From Aurantiacibacter sp. MUD11 (lineage in GTDB: Bacteria; Pseudomonadota; Alphaproteobacteria; Sphingomonadales; Sphingomonadaceae): a stretch of 64,000 bases of DNA. Position 1 is the stretch's first letter. Each line of letters begins with the position of its first letter. Below, piece by piece: positions 22,394 to 32,665 of this stretch. Position numbers and translations under genes: made by a program. The stretch spans positions 806,001 through 870,000 of the forward strand of contig NZ_CP114054.1 in the NCBI RefSeq assembly GCF_026967575.1. The letters run 5' to 3'. The notes under the pieces are model-generated. The model saw only the letters and a program-made list of their open reading frames with translations, did not search any database and was not told the origin of the DNA.

Positions 22394-23263
22394 ATGGCAA
22401 GCCTCAAGGAACTCAAAGACCGGATCAAGTCGGTCAAGTCGACGCAGAAGATCACCAAGGCGAAGCAGATGGTCGCCGCGGCGAAGCTGCGCAAGGCGCA
22501 GGCCGCCGCTGAAAGCGCGCGTCCCTATGCCGAGCGGCTGGCGTCGGTGATGGGCTCGCTCGCCGGCAAGGTGAGCGGCGATTCCGCCCCGCTGCTGCTG
22601 CGCGGCACCGGCTCGAACCAGAAGCACCTGCTCGTGGTGGTGAACACCGACAAGGGCCTGTGTGGCGGTCTGAACTCCAACATCGTCAAGGAAGCCAAGG
22701 CGCAGGCGAAGAAGCTGATCGCCGAAGGCAAGGACGTGAGCTTCTACCTCGTCGGCAAGAAGGGCCGTGCGCCGATCAAGCGCGACTATGCCGACAAGAT
22801 CGACCACCACTACGACACCAGCGCGATGAAGAACCCCGACTTCGCCGAAGCGGACAAGATCGCTGACGAGCTGGTGACGAAGTTCGAGAAGGGCGAATTC
22901 GACGTCGCCCACCTCGTCTACCCGGTGTTCAAGAGCGCGCTGGCGCAGGACCCGACCACGGTGCAGATCCTGCCGGTTCCGGCTCCGGAAACCGCCGAGG
23001 CGTCCGAAGCCGTGGTGGAATACGAACCGGGCGAGGAGGAAATCCTCGAAGACTTGCTGCCGCGCTACATCAAGACGCAGCTATTCGGCGCGCTGCTGGA
23101 GCGCGAGGCCTCCGAACAGGGCGCCTCGATGACCGCGATGGACAACGCCACGCGCAACGCCGGTGACCTGATCGACAAGCTGACGATCCAGTACAACCGC
23201 AGCCGCCAGGCCGCGATTACCACCGAACTCATCGAAATCATTGCCGGCGCGGAAGCGCTGTAA
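22394..23263 (+). CDS. atpG: ATP synthase F1 subunit gamma
   Basis: A 289-residue central-stalk gamma subunit that couples rotor rotation to catalysis. The N-terminal coiled coil ([24 protein letters not shown]), the [13 protein letters not shown] segment and the C-terminal coiled coil with [23 protein letters not shown] are all visible. AGGGAG precedes the ATG. It is followed after 15 bases by an unexpected lipoprotein gene instead of atpD. Confidence 0.97.
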   Translation: MASLKELKDRIKSVKSTQKITKAKQMVAAAKLRKAQAAAESARPYAERLASVMGSLAGKVSGDSAPLLLRGTGSNQKHLLVVVNTDKGLCGGLNSNIVKEAKAQAKKLIAEGKDVSFYLVGKKGRAPIKRDYADKIDHHYDTSAMKNPDFAEADKIADELVTKFEKGEFDVAHLVYPVFKSALAQDPTTVQILPVPAPETAEASEAVVEYEPGEEEILEDLLPRYIKTQLFGALLEREASEQGASMTAMDNATRNAGDLIDKLTIQYNRSRQAAITTELIEIIAGAEAL

Positions 23264-23278
23264 GCAGGACCAGAAATC

Positions 23279-23617
23279 GTGAAGTATCTCCCCCTCCTCC
23301 TTCCCGTCGCCCTGCTGGCCGCATGTGGCGAAGAACCCGCTCCCGAGCCGGTGCCGACCGAAACGGCAACGCCGGAGCCGACCCCGACCGTGCCCGCGCC
23401 GGACGAAGAGCTGTTTGCCTCGCTGCACGCCGCGACCTGCGAGGGCGCCGAGCCGGTAAGCACCTCGGTCTGCCGCCGCGCCATGGGAGCCGACACGGTT
23501 TCCTGCGAGTTCGGCCTGGGTGAAGACGAATACCTGCGCCACGATGCGACTCTGGCAATCGACGAGGCGGGCGAAGCCTGGGCCATCGTCGATCCCGAGA
23601 CGGTCTGCGCCCAGTAA
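23279..23617 (+). CDS. Small lipoprotein encoded inside the ATP synthase operon
   Basis: A 112-residue protein with a type II signal peptide: MKYLPLLLPVALLAAC, with lipobox LAAC and acylated Cys at 16. A Pro/Glu/Thr-rich linker (about residues 18-45) follows, then a compact domain with four Cys residues (TCEGAE, SVCRRA, VSCEFG, ETVCAQ) that could form two disulfides in the periplasm. The start is a GTG 15 bases after the atpG stop, and the ATG of atpD follows 43 bases after its stop, so it is probably co-transcribed. I do not recognise the family. A link to F1Fo ATP synthase rests on position only. Confidence 0.75.
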   Translation: MKYLPLLLPVALLAACGEEPAPEPVPTETATPEPTPTVPAPDEELFASLHAATCEGAEPVSTSVCRRAMGADTVSCEFGLGEDEYLRHDATLAIDEAGEAWAIVDPETVCAQ

Positions 23618-23621
23618 TTGA

Positions 23622-25118
<1,497 letters not shown>

Positions 25119-25123
25119 TCAGC

Positions 25124-25381
25124 ATGGCACTCCACTTCGAACTGGTCACGCCGAGCAAGCTAGTCCGCTCCGAGGACGTCCACATGGTGGTCGTGCCCGG
25201 TGCCGAAGGCGAATTCGGCGTGCTGGAGGGCCACGCGCCCTTCATGTCGACCATCCGCGACGGCGCGGTGCAGGTCTACAAGACCGAAGGCGGCGAGCCC
25301 GAGAGCATCGAAGTGCGCGGTGGCTTTGCCGAAGTGGGCGACAACGGCCTGACGGTCCTGGCGGAACACGTCGAAGACTGA
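25124..25381 (+). CDS. atpC: ATP synthase F1 subunit epsilon, short form
   Basis: An 85-residue epsilon subunit made of only the N-terminal beta-sandwich domain ([33 protein letters not shown]). The C-terminal helical hairpin that inhibits ATP hydrolysis in E. coli is absent, as in many sphingomonads. It starts 5 bases after atpD. Inhibition in such organisms would need another factor, such as the zeta-type inhibitor known from Paracoccus; that gene is not in this window. Confidence 0.95.
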   Translation: MALHFELVTPSKLVRSEDVHMVVVPGAEGEFGVLEGHAPFMSTIRDGAVQVYKTEGGEPESIEVRGGFAEVGDNGLTVLAEHVED

Positions 25382-25405
25382 CCCACAGGTTGACCTGAAA
25401 AGACG

Positions 25406-25444
25406 AAGGGCCGCAGCGAACCATCGCCGCGGCCCTTTGCTTTT
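25406..25444 (+). terminator. Rho-independent terminator of the atp operon
   Basis: AAGGGCCGC (25406-25414) pairs with GCGGCCCTT (25429-25437), followed by TTGCTTTT. It lies 25 bases after the atpC stop and is the natural end of the operon. Confidence 0.9.
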
Positions 25445-25480
25445 AAGGGCACGGTAACCGGGCAAGCGCACACTGCGTGC

Positions 25481-25810
25481 ATGCTGACCACCATCCTGCT
25501 TGCCTCCGCCCTCAGCGGCACGGCGCTGGTCGAGGAAGCCGACCGGCGCAACCTCGCCTATACCGAATGCCTGTTCGCGCAGGTGCGCGCGGCACGCGAG
25601 GCCCGCCTGCCGGAAGAGGCGATGCTCGCCCGGCTGGAGAGCGAATGCCGCACCAAGCGACTGGCACTCGAGGAAATCACCCTCGCCGTGCGACGGGAAC
25701 GCGGCGACAGCCGTGCCGAAGCGCAAGCCAACTGGGACCGGGTCCACGGCAATAGCATAGAGGCCGTGCGCCGCGCCTATGCCCTGAGACTGAGCGAGCA
25801 GCAGCGCTAG
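25481..25810 (+). CDS. Hypothetical small exported protein
   Basis: A 109-residue protein with a short hydrophobic N-terminus (LTTILLASALSGTALV) that could be a signal peptide, followed by a charged, almost entirely helical region with two Cys (TECLF, SECRT). Codon use matches its neighbours, which supports a real gene. It ends 4 bases into the convergent HNH gene. I do not recognise a family. Confidence 0.6.
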   Translation: MLTTILLASALSGTALVEEADRRNLAYTECLFAQVRAAREARLPEEAMLARLESECRTKRLALEEITLAVRRERGDSRAEAQANWDRVHGNSIEAVRRAYALRLSEQQR

Positions 25811-26088
25811 CGCTTGCGCCGTGTCGGCGCATGGAAATCGGGCGGCTTGTCGGCAACCCAGTCCACGAATTTCGCCACCTCTTCCATCGCCAGCAGCAGG
25901 GTGCGATTCCCGTCCATCCGCTTCAGTTCGGCGTTTGTGGCGTGCAGGTGGATCGTCCGGTGGCAGATCGGGTGGACCGGCACTGTCTCCCTACCCTTCT
26001 TCGCCTTGGGCACCACGTGATGGAACTGCACGCGCCGTCCCAGCGGCCTTTCGCAGAGCCAGCATGTCTCGCCATTCGCCTCGGTCAT
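25807..26088 (-). CDS. Small HNH-type endonuclease-like protein
   Basis: A 93-residue protein built around an HNH fold. CWLCERPLG provides one CxxC pair; FHHVVPKAKKG carries the HH of the metal centre; HPICHRTIH supplies the last Cys/His residues. No DNA-targeting domain is attached and no restriction, toxin or phage genes are adjacent, so its role is unknown; a house-keeping HNH protein is likely. It converges on the small exported protein gene with a 4-base overlap. Confidence 0.75.
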   Translation of the reverse strand: MTEANGETCWLCERPLGRRVQFHHVVPKAKKGRETVPVHPICHRTIHLHATNAELKRMDGNRTLLLAMEEVAKFVDWVADKPPDFHAPTRRKR

Positions 26089-26144
26089 AAGCGGTTCTTA
26101 ACCATGTTGCGCGATCACGCGCCAGACAGGAGGCCAATCGCCCA

Positions 26145-27683
26145 ATGACGAGCGTGGCAGCATCGCCAGAAAGTGGAACCACCGCGCAGGCCCAATCGTG
26201 GCTGCGCGGCGATGCGCCGTGGCTGGTCCCCCTGGCCCTGCTGGTGCTGGCGGTGCGCGGCATCTGGTTCGGCGATCCGGTCGCCGATTTCGACGAGCAG
26301 CTCTACTCCTTCATCGGCTGGCGCATGCAATATGGCGAACTGCCCTTCGTCGACTGGTGGGACCGCAAACCCTTCGGCCTCTTCGCCGTGTTCGGCGTAG
26401 CGCACGCCTTGTTCGGGCCGAGTGCGCTGGCCTACCAACTGGTCGCCGCGGGTTTCGCCTTTCTCACTGCGCTGCTGACATTCCGCCTGGCGCGCCGCCT
26501 GGTCGATCGCGCCGCTGCTACGGCAGCCGCCGCCATCGCCGTGCTGCTGCTGTCGGCCTATGCCAGCTATTCGGGCCAGAGCGAGGTCTTCTTCGTGCCC
26601 ATGATGCTGGTGATGGCCACGCTGCTGGTCGATCCCGATCACCCGCATTTCACGCGCCGTGCCGCCGTGGCCATGCTGCTTGGCGGCTTGGCGCTGCAGG
26701 TAAAGTACACCGTGGTGCCACAATGCGCCTTCTTCGGCCTTTACGCGCTGTGGGTGGAATATCGGCGCGGGCGCAGCGTCCCCGCCCTTGCCGCCATTGC
26801 CGCGCTGTTCGCCGCGATGGGCCTGCTGCCGACCATTCTGGTGGGGGCTTTCTACGCCGCCATCGGCGATTTCGACGCCTTCTGGTTCGCCAATTTCGCC
26901 AGCTTCTTCGAGCGGGCCGCTGCGCCGCAGGGACGCTGGATCCCCAGTCACTTGATCGGCGTCGCCCCGGTGGCGATCCTGGCCGCCGGAGGCACCTACG
27001 CTGCCTTGCGCATGAACCGGCCCGAGCCCTTCGCCACGTGGCTCTTCTTCGCCGGCTGGGCGCTGGCCACGCTGGCTACGGTACTGCTGCCCGGCACGGT
27101 CTACCTCTACTACTACGCCGCCATGTCCGCGCCTGCCGCGCTGGTGGCCTTGCCGCTGCTCGACCGCAGGGGGCCGATGAAGCTCGGGCCTGCTCTCGTG
27201 CTGCCGATTGCCCTGCTGGCGTTGCTCTCCTTGCCGGATCGTCGCGTACAGTCGCTGGAAGAACGCGCCGCCGCCGCAGAGCTGGCGCGGGCCATCTCAC
27301 CGCATGTCGGGCGCGAAGAGAACTGCCTGTGGATCTGGGACGGCCCCACGGCGCTCTACCGCCTTGCCGACAGCTGCGTGCCGACCCGTTTCGTCTATCC
27401 CGACCATCTCAACAATGCGCTGGAAACCGGCGCGCTAGGCGTGGATCAGGTGGAGGAAATCTCGCGCATCCTAGCGAGCCAGCCCGGTGCCATCGTCACC
27501 GCCGATACCGGCATGACCATCCGTAATCCGGACGCTGCCGCGCTTGTGGATCAGGCACTTGCAAGCGACTTTGAAGAAAAGGTCACGGTGCAGATGCACG
27601 GCCGCAACATTACGGCTTGGGTGCGGCGCTCGCCTTCTTCTGTCCCCGCGACCGCCACCACAGGAACAGCCCCGCAGCAATGA
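26145..27683 (+). CDS. GT-C fold membrane glycosyltransferase-like protein
   Basis: A 512-residue protein with about 10 to 12 hydrophobic segments and a soluble C-terminal part (about residues 370-500). The first periplasmic loop contains DFDEQLYSFIGWRM, which fits the acidic catalytic motif of GT-C enzymes such as GT39/GT83 (ArnT-like). Such enzymes transfer a sugar from a polyprenyl-phosphate donor on the periplasmic side. The GT2 gene 1 kb downstream could supply that donor. Its 3' end overlaps the convergent EamA gene by 74 bases. Acceptor and sugar are unknown. Confidence 0.7.
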   Translation: MTSVAASPESGTTAQAQSWLRGDAPWLVPLALLVLAVRGIWFGDPVADFDEQLYSFIGWRMQYGELPFVDWWDRKPFGLFAVFGVAHALFGPSALAYQLVAAGFAFLTALLTFRLARRLVDRAAATAAAAIAVLLLSAYASYSGQSEVFFVPMMLVMATLLVDPDHPHFTRRAAVAMLLGGLALQVKYTVVPQCAFFGLYALWVEYRRGRSVPALAAIAALFAAMGLLPTILVGAFYAAIGDFDAFWFANFASFFERAAAPQGRWIPSHLIGVAPVAILAAGGTYAALRMNRPEPFATWLFFAGWALATLATVLLPGTVYLYYYAAMSAPAALVALPLLDRRGPMKLGPALVLPIALLALLSLPDRRVQSLEERAAAAELARAISPHVGREENCLWIWDGPTALYRLADSCVPTRFVYPDHLNNALETGALGVDQVEEISRILASQPGAIVTADTGMTIRNPDAAALVDQALASDFEEKVTVQMHGRNITAWVRRSPSSVPATATTGTAPQQ

Positions 27684-28518
27684 TGATCGCCGCGCCGAGC
27701 AGGGCGACGGCATCGGGGTAATCCTCGAAGAAGATCGCGCCCAGCGCCACGGCCATCAGCAATTGCCCATAGGTCATCGGGGCGATGGTCCCCGCGCCTG
27801 CCTTGGCCGTGCCCATGTAGATCAGCCACTGCGCCAGCGTAGCGGAGCAGCCGATGAAGGCGCAGCGGGCGATGATGGTCCAGTCCGGCCAGTGGAGGGT
27901 AAAGCCCTCGACCCCGCTGACATGGCCAACAGCCGTGGCAATCACCAGGAAGATGAGCGCCGTCACCGACATGTAGTACTGCATGGCCAGCACGCTTGCG
28001 CTGCCGTGGACCTTGCGGTTCAGGATCAGCACCACGGCCATACCAGTCGCCGCCACCAGCGGCAGCAGGACGCCCCATCCCGCCGTCTCGAATGTCGGCC
28101 GCAGCACGATGAAGACGCCGGTAAAGGCCGCCAGCGTGGCCAGCCAGGTGCTCAGCCGTGCGCGCTCTCCCAGGAAGATCATAGCCAGGATCGCCGTGAT
28201 GATCGGCTGGGTAAAGCCGATCGAGGTCGCCTCCGACAGCGGCATGATCCACACGGCGAGGAACATGCCCACCGCCGAAATGCTGATCGAGACGCCGCGC
28301 AGCCACTGGAGCCGGGACTTCGGCAGGGCCAGTGCCCCCAGTCCCTCACGCCGCGCGATGAGGACTGCCAGCAGCGCCGTGCCGACGATATAACGGGTCG
28401 CCGCCATGGCCGGGGCCGGCCACTCGCCGGCCATGCCCTTGATGATCGCGTCACCGAGCGAAAGCGTGCAGAATCCGGCCAGCGCGAACAGCAGGCCTGC
28501 CCTGTCGGATTGTTGCAT
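27610..28518 (-). CDS. EamA/DMT family transporter
   Basis: A 302-residue inner-membrane protein with ten hydrophobic segments in two EamA repeats (the first starting RAGLLFALAGFCTLSLGDAIIKG, the second near residue 150). The SEATSIGFTQPIITAILAMIFLGER segment is typical of the drug/metabolite transporter superfamily. The substrate cannot be told. Its 3' end overlaps the GT-C gene on the other strand. Confidence 0.88.
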   Translation of the reverse strand: MQQSDRAGLLFALAGFCTLSLGDAIIKGMAGEWPAPAMAATRYIVGTALLAVLIARREGLGALALPKSRLQWLRGVSISISAVGMFLAVWIMPLSEATSIGFTQPIITAILAMIFLGERARLSTWLATLAAFTGVFIVLRPTFETAGWGVLLPLVAATGMAVVLILNRKVHGSASVLAMQYYMSVTALIFLVIATAVGHVSGVEGFTLHWPDWTIIARCAFIGCSATLAQWLIYMGTAKAGAGTIAPMTYGQLLMAVALGAIFFEDYPDAVALLGAAIIIAAGLFLWWRSRGQKKASAAPKP

Positions 28519-28694
28519 GTCGCCCGGTCCCCTCCACTCGCGCTGTGGGCGGCTTAGTGATCGCGCGAAGCAGGGGCAAAGGTTTCCTGTGCAACCGTCG
28601 CAAATGCATGTGGGCGAAGTTTACGAAGCGTTAAACGGTCATGCTTAACAAAGCCCTATGACGGTGCCCGTAGTGGGTGCCTTCCGGGGGCGTC

Positions 28695-29720
28695 ATGACG
28701 AAGCTTATTATCCAGATTCCCTGCCTGAACGAGGCCAACAGCCTGCCCGAAACGCTGGCAGCCCTGCCGCGCCGGGTAGATGGCGTGGACACGGTGGAAT
28801 TCCTCCTGATCGACGACGGCAGCAGCGATGGCACCGCCCAGGTGGCGCGCCAGTGGGGTGTGCACCACATCGTCAGCCACCGGCGTAATCGCGGCCTCGC
28901 CGCCGCTTTCCGCAGCGGCATCGACCGCGCCCTGGCCGAAGGCGCGGACATCATCGTCAACACCGATGGTGACGGGCAGTACGAAGGCGCGGATATCGCC
29001 GCGCTGGTGCAGCCGATCATCGCCGGCAATGCCGACATCGTGATTGGCGACCGCGGCGTGGCCGACAACGCCCATTTCGGGCCGATCAAGCGGCTGCTGC
29101 AACGGCTGGGCAGCCGCGTGGTGCAAAGCTGCGCCGGCGTCGAGGTAAGCGACGCGGTCAGCGGCTTCCGCGCCATCAGCCGCGAGGCCGCACGCCGCAT
29201 CAACATCACCACCGAGTTTTCCTACACCACCGACATGCTGATCCAGGCAGGCCGCAAGCGGCTGGCCATCAAGTCGGTGCCGGTGCGTACCCACCGGACC
29301 GAACGCCCCTCGCGCCTGTTCAAGTCGATCCCCGGCTTCATCGCGCAGACCGGCGTCACCATCATGCGCGCCTACACCACCCACAACGCGCTGCGCGCCT
29401 TCGTGGGCACGGGCCTGATCACCGCCCTGATCGGCACCCTGCCGATCCTGCGCTTCCTGTGGTTCTGGGCCAATGGCGAAGGCGCCGGACACGTACAGTC
29501 GCTGATCCTTGGCGGCGCCCTTCTGATGCTCGGCACGATCGTGGCGGTCATGGGTATCCTTGCCGACCTGATCGCCACCAACCGCAAGCTGCTGGAAATG
29601 AACCTGCAGAAGGTGCGCGAGATCGAGGAAAAGCTGACCCAGCACGAGCTGACCATCAGCGAACCCTCGAAAGAGGTTGACGTCCCGGTCGTCGAAGTCG
29701 CCAAGCGCAAGCTGGGCTGA
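28695..29720 (+). CDS. GT2 glycosyltransferase, dolichol-phosphate-mannose-synthase-like, with C-terminal membrane segments
   Basis: A 341-residue family 2 glycosyltransferase. The GT-A domain starts LIIQIPCLNEANSLPETL, has DDGSSDG near residue 36 and the DxD-type NTDGDGQY near 85. Two hydrophobic segments (about 235-300) and a helical tail rich in Glu/Lys follow. This layout matches polyprenyl-phosphate glycosyltransferases of the DPM1/GtrB kind, which load a nucleotide sugar onto undecaprenyl phosphate at the cytoplasmic face. The ATG at 28695 has GGGGG upstream; an earlier in-frame start adds six residues. It begins a four-gene run with 2- and 6-base gaps and one 4-base overlap. Confidence 0.88.
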   Translation: MTKLIIQIPCLNEANSLPETLAALPRRVDGVDTVEFLLIDDGSSDGTAQVARQWGVHHIVSHRRNRGLAAAFRSGIDRALAEGADIIVNTDGDGQYEGADIAALVQPIIAGNADIVIGDRGVADNAHFGPIKRLLQRLGSRVVQSCAGVEVSDAVSGFRAISREAARRINITTEFSYTTDMLIQAGRKRLAIKSVPVRTHRTERPSRLFKSIPGFIAQTGVTIMRAYTTHNALRAFVGTGLITALIGTLPILRFLWFWANGEGAGHVQSLILGGALLMLGTIVAVMGILADLIATNRKLLEMNLQKVREIEEKLTQHELTISEPSKEVDVPVVEVAKRKLG

Positions 29721-29722
29721 CA

Positions 29723-31420
29723 ATGGCGAGTGCCGCCAATCCGTTGCACGACGGGCAGCTGCCCACGTCGGCGACCACCCGTCCGTGGTGGCGTACGACT
29801 GACAGCGCGATCTGGCCCCTGGCCGCCCTCGTCCTGCTGCTGGTCCTGCAATTCACCCTCGTCTTCACCCGCGCCATCAACTGGGACGAATACTCCTATT
29901 TCCGCGGGGTAGCCTGGCTCGCTGACGGTCGCCTCGATCGACCGCTGCAGAGCATCCACACGCGCCTGTTCGCATGGCTGCCGGGGATGTTTTCCACCAG
30001 CACCGACCATATCGTGGCTGCCCGCGTGGCGATGTTCGGCTTCGAACTGGTGACGCTGGCCAGCATCTTCGCGATTGCCCAGCGCTTCAGTGATAATCGC
30101 ACGGCGGCCTTTGCCCTGCTGGCCTACGTGTCGGCAGGCTTCGTCCTGCAACACGGGACGTCCTTCCGCGTCGATCCGATTGCCACTGCCCTGCTCTGCT
30201 CTGCGCTTGCCATTCTGGTCCTCTCGCCGCTCAGGCTGCTGCACATCCTCGGCTTCGGTGCGCTCGCAGGCCTTGCGCCCATGGTGTCGATCAAGGTGGT
30301 TCTCTATGCCCCCGCCTTCGCTGGCCTTGCCTACTGGCGCGCTTCCAGGAGCGGCTGGCAAGCAGCGGAAATGGTCCGCATCGCGGCCTGCGGGCTTGCC
30401 GCGGCCCTGGCCTTCGGCGCGATCTACTGGCTGCATTCGCAAGGCGTGACGGGTGACGACAGCCCGGTGGCGGCATCCAGCGAGGTTCTCGGCCGTTCGC
30501 GAAGCTGGGCCTTCTTCCTTGGCGTTCCGCCCTATTGGCAAATGATCATCAAGGCCCTGCTGACAGCACCACTGATGGCAGCGATCATCCTGCTGCTGCC
30601 CTTCGTGGTCCGGAAGGCAGGCCTTGATACGGTCACAAAGGTCGCTCTGCTCGGCCTGTGGCTGCCCGTGCTCTGCCTGCTCTTCTACACCAACACGGCG
30701 GGCTATTTTTACGTCTTCCTGTTCGCGCCGCTCGCGATAGCCGGCATACCGGTGCTGCGCCTCGCCATCGAACGGTTCTCCTCGCGCAACCTTGCGCTTG
30801 CCCTGCTGGCCATGGGCTCGCTCATCTGGCTGACGGAAGACCGCTCCATCATCGAGCGCCAGCGGCAGGTCGAAAGCAACGTCCAGCAGATTTTCCCCGA
30901 ACCGGTGGCCTATTTCGATCACAACTACATGCTTGGCGGATGGCCCAAGGGAAATGGCCTGCTGACGCCGTGGGGCCTTGAACTGTATCGGCTGAACAAA
31001 GTCCCCCAGTATCGGATGGCGATGGAGGAGCAGCCGATCCCCCTGTTCCTTGCCAACTATCCGGACCTTGAGCAGGTGATCACCGGAGAGCGCGACGACC
31101 TGTTTCTGCGCGAAGACATCGAGGCCTTGCGCAACAACTATGTCGAGTTCGCATGGCCTGTATGGATTGCCGGCAAGAACTATGCCGGACAGCAAAGCGA
31201 ATTCACCGACGAATTCCTGGTGCCCGGCACCTACACGGTCGAAGAGGGCCCCATCGGGATCGACGGCGTGAGCTACGAGACCGGGGATACCCTGGAAATC
31301 ACCCGTGGCACTCACGCGATCCTCGTCCAAGAAGGAACGACCGCCCGGCTCGTCTGGGGTGCGAACCTGGCCCGCCCAGCGGTTCCCATTGCCCCCGGCC
31401 CGCTCTACACGGACTTCTGA
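29723..31420 (+). CDS. Polytopic membrane glycosyltransferase-like protein (GT-C)
   Basis: A 565-residue protein with about ten membrane segments and a C-terminal soluble domain (about 385-560). INWDEYSYFRG in the first loop gives the acidic pair expected of GT-C catalytic centres, followed by HTRLFAWLPGMFS. The start is 2 bases after the GT2 stop, so the two are probably co-translated. The likely role is transfer of a lipid-linked sugar made by the GT2 partner to a periplasmic acceptor. The C-terminal part looks beta-rich and could bind the acceptor. The family assignment rests on topology and motif only. Confidence 0.7.
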   Translation: MASAANPLHDGQLPTSATTRPWWRTTDSAIWPLAALVLLLVLQFTLVFTRAINWDEYSYFRGVAWLADGRLDRPLQSIHTRLFAWLPGMFSTSTDHIVAARVAMFGFELVTLASIFAIAQRFSDNRTAAFALLAYVSAGFVLQHGTSFRVDPIATALLCSALAILVLSPLRLLHILGFGALAGLAPMVSIKVVLYAPAFAGLAYWRASRSGWQAAEMVRIAACGLAAALAFGAIYWLHSQGVTGDDSPVAASSEVLGRSRSWAFFLGVPPYWQMIIKALLTAPLMAAIILLLPFVVRKAGLDTVTKVALLGLWLPVLCLLFYTNTAGYFYVFLFAPLAIAGIPVLRLAIERFSSRNLALALLAMGSLIWLTEDRSIIERQRQVESNVQQIFPEPVAYFDHNYMLGGWPKGNGLLTPWGLELYRLNKVPQYRMAMEEQPIPLFLANYPDLEQVITGERDDLFLREDIEALRNNYVEFAWPVWIAGKNYAGQQSEFTDEFLVPGTYTVEEGPIGIDGVSYETGDTLEITRGTHAILVQEGTTARLVWGANLARPAVPIAPGPLYTDF

Positions 31421-31426
31421 GAGAAC

Positions 31427-32665
31427 ATGGCGAACACCACTCACATCCTGATCGTGAACCAGCACGGCGACAACCGCGGCGACGAGGCTGCCCTGCGCGC
31501 CATGATCGACGAGTTCACAAACCGGCTGGGCGATGTGCGCTTCACGATCCTGCACCAGTTTCGCGACCGCAACCTGCGCCCCCGGCTTGATGCGCAGGTC
31601 GAATGGCATTCGCTGGTGCTCAATCCGCTGATCGGCCTCGGCCTGCTGATCGCGGCGCTGCTGCGCCCCTTGGGCATCGGCAAGAGTCCGCGTGGGAACA
31701 GCCAGCTTGCGCAATTTCGCCGCGCCTACGAAAGCGCGGACCTTGTCGTCAGCGCGCCGGGCGGCCCCTATTTCGGTGACATCTACGCCGCACACGAGAT
31801 CGTGCACTGGTTCTACGTCTGGCTTGCCAGGCGCTACGGTAAGCCCGCGTTCCTCTATGCCACGTCTGTCGGGCCGTTCCGCCATCGACTGTTGAATCCG
31901 GTGCGACGGATCATGTTCCGCCGGTTCGACAAGCTGTGCGTGCGTGAAGACCTTTCCCGCGCCATGCTGGAGGACTTCGTTCCGGGCGTGACGGTGGAAG
32001 TGACCGCGGATTCCGCCCTTCAGCGCAAGCCCTACCAGCCCAAGCCTGCGCCGCAGGACACGGACCTCGTCGTGGGCATGACGGTGCGCCACCATCCCTT
32101 TGCCGATGCCGCGGACGAGGAAGAGCGCAAGGCTCTCCAGGCTCGCTATGTCGAGGTGCTGGACGATGCCGTGCGGCACCTTGCCGCGCGCGGTGCGACG
32201 AAGCTGGTCCTGTTCCCGCAGCTTTACGGCACGGCGCACAGCGACGTGCCCGTGCTGGAAGCCTTTGCCGAGCGTCATCAGGACGTGATCGCAACCGAGA
32301 TCTTCGATCCAGAAGCAGATTCCGACATGCAACGCGAAGCGATCCGTGCATGCGACCTGTTCATCGCCAGTCGCTACCACCCGCAGATCTTCGCCGCTTC
32401 GGCCGGTGTGCCGGGCATCTGCATTGCCTACGAACACAAGATGACCGGCTTCATGAAGCAGATGGGCCTCGATCGCTTTGCTTTCCCGGTCGACGACCTC
32501 GACAAGACCAAGGTGATCGCGGCCATCGACGAAGCGCTGGACAAGCGCGCGGAGCTCTCCCCGCAGATGATCGAAGCCGCATCGAGGCTGCATGATCGTT
32601 CCTGCAACACCACGGCACGCGCCGTGGAGCTGATCGATGCCAGCCGGGCGCGAGCCGCCGCATGA
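31427..32665 (+). CDS. Polysaccharide pyruvyl transferase family protein
   Basis: A 412-residue protein of the pyruvyltransferase family (WcaK/CsaB-like), which adds pyruvate ketals from phosphoenolpyruvate to polysaccharides. Typical signatures are VNQHGDNRGDEAALRAM at the N-terminus, VVSAPGGPYFGD near residue 115 and a C-terminal ASRYHPQIFAASAGVPGICIAYEHK segment. There is no signal peptide, so it acts in the cytoplasm on lipid-linked intermediates. It lies 6 bases after the GT-C gene and overlaps the next gene by 4 bases. Some family members are not pyruvyltransferases. Confidence 0.85.
   Translation: MANTTHILIVNQHGDNRGDEAALRAMIDEFTNRLGDVRFTILHQFRDRNLRPRLDAQVEWHSLVLNPLIGLGLLIAALLRPLGIGKSPRGNSQLAQFRRAYESADLVVSAPGGPYFGDIYAAHEIVHWFYVWLARRYGKPAFLYATSVGPFRHRLLNPVRRIMFRRFDKLCVREDLSRAMLEDFVPGVTVEVTADSALQRKPYQPKPAPQDTDLVVGMTVRHHPFADAADEEERKALQARYVEVLDDAVRHLAARGATKLVLFPQLYGTAHSDVPVLEAFAERHQDVIATEIFDPEADSDMQREAIRACDLFIASRYHPQIFAASAGVPGICIAYEHKMTGFMKQMGLDRFAFPVDDLDKTKVIAAIDEALDKRAELSPQMIEAASRLHDRSCNTTARAVELIDASRARAAA

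Noticed and set aside
25807..26088. HNH protein as part of a defence or toxin system
   Set aside because: It is a minimal HNH domain with no immunity gene, helicase, methyltransferase or phage neighbour.
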